DNA from: an uncultured Clostridium sp.
Lineage (GTDB): Bacteria > Bacillota > Clostridia > TANB77 > CAG-508
Length of the DNA stretch: 14,863 nucleotides
NCBI GenBank assembly: GCA_902492105.1
Contig: CABUKD010000041.1
Span: 1 to 14,863, forward strand
Direction of reading: 5' to 3'
The notes beneath the pieces are model-generated. The model saw only the letters and a program-made list of their open reading frames with translations. It did no database searches and was not told where the DNA came from. Made by a program: the position numbers and the translations under genes. Shown one piece after another: positions 13,000-14,863 of the stretch (the stretch's first letter is position 1; every line of letters begins with the position of its first letter).

Positions 13000-13746
13000 C
13001 TACCCTTGATACATACCTAATGTAAATATTTTTAGTACCATTGTTAACAGTAGTTCTGGTGGCATAAAGATAACAACTAGGGTACTTGCTACAATAAAAG
13101 GTCCAAATGGAATATACTCATTAAACTTTTTCTTTCTAAAAATTAAAATACCAATACTAATAACGGCTGCAAATAAAAAGGCAAGTACTGATACTATAAT
13201 AATGTTAAGCCATCCTAAGAATAGTCCCAAAGCTCCCATGAGTTTGACATCCCCAAATCCCATAGCTTCTTTTCCTGCAACAAATCCACCAATGAGAGTA
13301 ATAAGTAAGAAAATTCCTCCACCAATTAGCATACCTAAAAGATTATCTATAAAAGTATTAATTCCAATACTAGTATTTAAAATAACACTTAAAAATGTAA
13401 AAAATAATCCTGCTTCGAACATTGTTAAATTAAGACGATTTGGAATAATTTGCAATTTTAAATCAATGCAAAATGCAGATAAAAGCATTGGTGTTAATAC
13501 TAAATATTTTGCTAAGTCTACACTAAAGTTAAAGTTGTATAATAAACCAACATACATAATGGCTGTAATAATCATTAACAAATAGTTTGGTTTAAAATGT
13601 TTAAAATATTCTGTAAAAAGTTCTTTTGAAAAAACTTTTTTCTCATCTGGTAGTCTTTTGTTGCACCAGTCTATTAATTGTCCTATAATGAGTCCTAAAA
13701 TTCCTATTGCTACATATGCTAGTATGTGTATATCGTTTATGTACAT
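13000..13746 (-). CDS. type IV prepilin peptidase (A24 family)
   Basis: A 248-aa polytopic membrane aspartyl protease that cuts class III prepilin signals and may methylate the new N-terminus. The two catalytic aspartates are Asp95 in AFCIDLKLQIIPNRLN and Asp166 in GFGDVKLMGALGLFLGW. About seven hydrophobic segments. Residues 15-35 (GLIIGQLIDWCNKRLP) are the remnant of the N-terminal domain; the zinc-binding CxxC pairs of PilD are absent (one Cys, 28), as in many Gram-positive enzymes. Ribosome site GGGAGG 8 nt before the ATG. Second gene of the yqeG operon. No other pilus assembly gene is in the window, but the prepilin-like protein at 4257-5576 is a natural substrate candidate. Confidence 0.92.
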   Translation of the reverse strand: MYINDIHILAYVAIGILGLIIGQLIDWCNKRLPDEKKVFSKELFTEYFKHFKPNYLLMIITAIMYVGLLYNFNFSVDLAKYLVLTPMLLSAFCIDLKLQIIPNRLNLTMFEAGLFFTFLSVILNTSIGINTFIDNLLGMLIGGGIFLLITLIGGFVAGKEAMGFGDVKLMGALGLFLGWLNIIIVSVLAFLFAAVISIGILIFRKKKFNEYIPFGPFIVASTLVVIFMPPELLLTMVLKIFTLGMYQG

Positions 13747-13810
13747 GCTTGATTCCTCCCTGTACTTATGGTAATAACCTTTTTATCTTTATTTGCTTTT
13801 TATTTTTTGT

Positions 13811-14314
13811 TTATTTTTCTTTTTCCTGATTTTTTTTATATTTTTGAATAATTTTATTTTCTAGCGGTCTTTTTAATTTAGTAATCCATATATCTTTTTC
13901 ATGAAGTGGTTTTACTAATATAGAAAACATATGACATCTGTTAGCACCGATTACATCTGTCAAAATTTGATCCCCTACTACCCCAATTTGGTTACTTGAT
14001 AGCTGCATTATTTTCTGTGCTTTATGAAATCCAAATTTTAGTGGTTTAAAGGCAAAATAGATATAAGGAATTTCTAATTTTTTTGCTACTTTTTCTACTT
14101 TTTCTTTTTGGTTCGAATTAGATACAATACATAGCTTAATACCTTCTTGTTCCATTTGTTTAATCCATTTTTGTGCTCCTACTAAGATATTTTTATGATA
14201 ATCTATTAAAGTATTATCTACATCTAAAATAAGGCCCTTTAATTGATATTTCTTTAATATTTCTGGTGTTATTTCTTTTACATTATTGAGGTATAATTTT
14301 GGATACCAGTTCAT
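13811..14314 (-). CDS. yqeG: YqeG family HAD-IIIA phosphatase
   Basis: A 167-aa HAD-superfamily hydrolase. Motif I is D31VDNT with nucleophile Asp31 and Asp33; motif II is SNS (65-67); the motif III lysine is in AFKPLKFGF (Lys90 or Lys93); motif IV is GDQILTD (114-120). The length and layout fit YqeG, thought to be a phosphatase of mitochondrial PGP1-like (phosphatidylglycerophosphate phosphatase) type; its exact substrate in bacteria is less certain. The C-terminus is very lysine-rich. Ribosome site GGAGG 5 nt before the ATG. First gene of the operon with the prepilin peptidase and the Xaa-Pro peptidase. Confidence 0.92.
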   Translation of the reverse strand: MNWYPKLYLNNVKEITPEILKKYQLKGLILDVDNTLIDYHKNILVGAQKWIKQMEQEGIKLCIVSNSNQKEKVEKVAKKLEIPYIYFAFKPLKFGFHKAQKIMQLSSNQIGVVGDQILTDVIGANRCHMFSILVKPLHEKDIWITKLKRPLENKIIQKYKKNQEKEK

Positions 14315-14357
14315 GTCTTCCTCCGTTTTAGCAACTTTTCCTTTTTATTCTTCTATA

Positions 14358-14386
14358 ATATTATCAATATGCTATTTATTTGTCAA
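14358..14386 (-). promoter_or_regulatory. promoter of the yqeG-prepilin peptidase-peptidase operon
   Basis: On the minus strand, consensus TTGACA (14381-14386), 17-bp spacer, TAATAT (14358-14363). The leader before yqeG is about 37 nt. Confidence 0.8.
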
Positions 14387-14452
14387 GGAGAACTTTTGGT
14401 TGTGATTTTTATGAAATTTTTGATTTGTTTTTTACCTTTTATTTTTTATTTT

Positions 14453-14484
14453 TATAACACAACTTTTGCTAGTTGTGTTATAAT
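14453..14484 (+). promoter_or_regulatory. extended -10 promoter covered by a 12-bp palindrome (possible operator)
   Basis: TATAACACAACT (14453-14464) and AGTTGTGTTATA (14471-14482) form a perfect inverted repeat with a 6-nt spacer. TATAAT (14479-14484) with an upstream TG at 14476-14477 is an extended -10; no good -35 exists. The palindrome covers the -35 to -10 space, where a dimeric regulator would block RNA polymerase. The regulator is unknown. Confidence 0.5.
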
Positions 14485-14527
14485 ACATTTGCACTGCACA
14501 AAATTTGTGTTTTTTAAGGAGGATTTT

Positions 14528-14770
14528 ATGCTGGATTATGTTTGTTACTACGAAGACCTTTTCACCGTCAGTGTCCGTTATTCCAATGGAATCCTTATTG
14601 GAAAAATTGGAGTGTTTTTAGATGGTACTCCAAGAGAAAGAGATTTGGAGGCTGTTTCTAAGATTCTCCATGGTTACAAAGATTTATCCCTAATGGAAAA
14701 TTTAAGAAGACAGATTTCAAAGGCTTATACACTTAGAGTTTGCTACAATCCTCCCTATTCTTCTAATTAG
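14528..14770 (+). CDS. 80-aa soluble protein, unknown function
   Basis: Sequence begins MLDYVCYYEDLFTVSVRYSN. No signal peptide or membrane helix. The first half looks like beta strands (FTVSVRYSNGILIGKIGVFL), the middle a charged helix (ERDLEAVSKILHGYKDL), and the end is RVCYNPPYSS. I recognise no family. The start is supported by AAGGAGG 5 nt upstream. Many codons end in C (GAC CTT TTC ACC GTC), more than in the surrounding genes and similar to the 8942 gene. The frame is open upstream, but ATG 14528 is the only one with a ribosome site. A palindrome-covered promoter precedes it and a strong terminator follows, so it is a one-gene unit. Confidence 0.75.
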   Translation: MLDYVCYYEDLFTVSVRYSNGILIGKIGVFLDGTPRERDLEAVSKILHGYKDLSLMENLRRQISKAYTLRVCYNPPYSSN

Positions 14771-14779
14771 AGGAATAGC

Positions 14780-14808
14780 AAAAGAACTGCTTTTTTAGCA
14801 GTTCTTTT
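14780..14808 (+). terminator. terminator of the 80-aa protein gene
   Basis: AAAAGAACTGCT (14780-14791) pairs with AGCAGTTCTTTT (14797-14808), 12 bp, 5-nt T loop. The arm itself ends in four T. The A-run on the left makes it usable in both directions. Confidence 0.85.
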
Positions 14809-14819
14809 CAGACTGTTGA

Positions 14820-14848
14820 CAAACCCCAGAAATTTTTTCTGGGGTTTG
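14820..14848. repeat. 13-bp palindrome at the right edge
   Basis: CAAACCCCAGAAA (14820-14832) pairs perfectly with TTTCTGGGGTTTG (14836-14848), loop TTT. It lies 11 nt after the previous terminator. No T-run follows on either strand. A TTGACA (14816-14821) overlaps its left edge, but no -10 follows at 17 bp. It may be a second terminator, an operator, or a repeat element. Confidence 0.5.
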
Positions 14849-14863
14849 AACAAATAAGTCTTA

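Overview
The window looks like chromosomal DNA of a low-GC Gram-positive bacterium, most likely an anaerobic Clostridia relative. The base composition is strongly AT-rich, Shine-Dalgarno sequences are strong (AAGGAGG type), promoters are sigma-A-like with 17-bp spacers, tyrS is controlled by a T-box, and the genes include efp next to a CD1247-type zinc-ribbon gene, yqeG and a prepilin peptidase. Species cannot be named from the sequence.

Layout. (1) 1-4067, all minus strand: the 5' end of an Rpn/PD-(D/E)XK-type gene, an AT-rich gap, a small two-helix membrane protein, an aldose-1-epimerase-like gene with its own good promoter, and recG, whose stop codon lies inside a perfect 31-bp hairpin. 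(2) 4257-5576, minus: a 439-aa protein with a type IV prepilin-like N-terminus and a C-type-lectin/FGE-like C-terminus. The last ~60 codons have the NNC-rich codon pattern of a variable region of a diversity-generating retroelement (DGR). No reverse transcriptase or template repeat is in the window, so any DGR would act in trans. (3) 5677-6129, plus: ssrA (tmRNA) with promoter and terminator. (4) 6219-8752, plus: promoter, Tyr T-box riboswitch, a 27-codon ORF with a strong ribosome site, tyrS, and two small membrane or secreted proteins of unknown role. (5) 8740-10529, plus: tRNA-Trp, a small conserved-looking protein with a puzzling start codon, a GtrA-like membrane protein, and an M23 peptidase gene broken by two nearby single-base insertions. 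(6) 10549-14386, minus: a housekeeping run transcribed yqeG, prepilin peptidase, Xaa-Pro peptidase, then efp (own promoter) and the CD1247-like gene. (7) 14453-14848, plus: an 80-aa unknown protein behind a palindrome-covered promoter.

How it fits together. Most genes are translation or cell-envelope housekeeping (tmRNA, TyrRS, tRNA-Trp, EF-P). The notable system is the pilin-like protein with a DGR-like variable tip: it would be inserted as a prepilin, cut by an A24 peptidase such as the one at 13000-13746, and display a hypervariable lectin-fold domain outside the cell. The VR codon pattern and fold motifs are directly visible; retroelement-driven diversification is inference.
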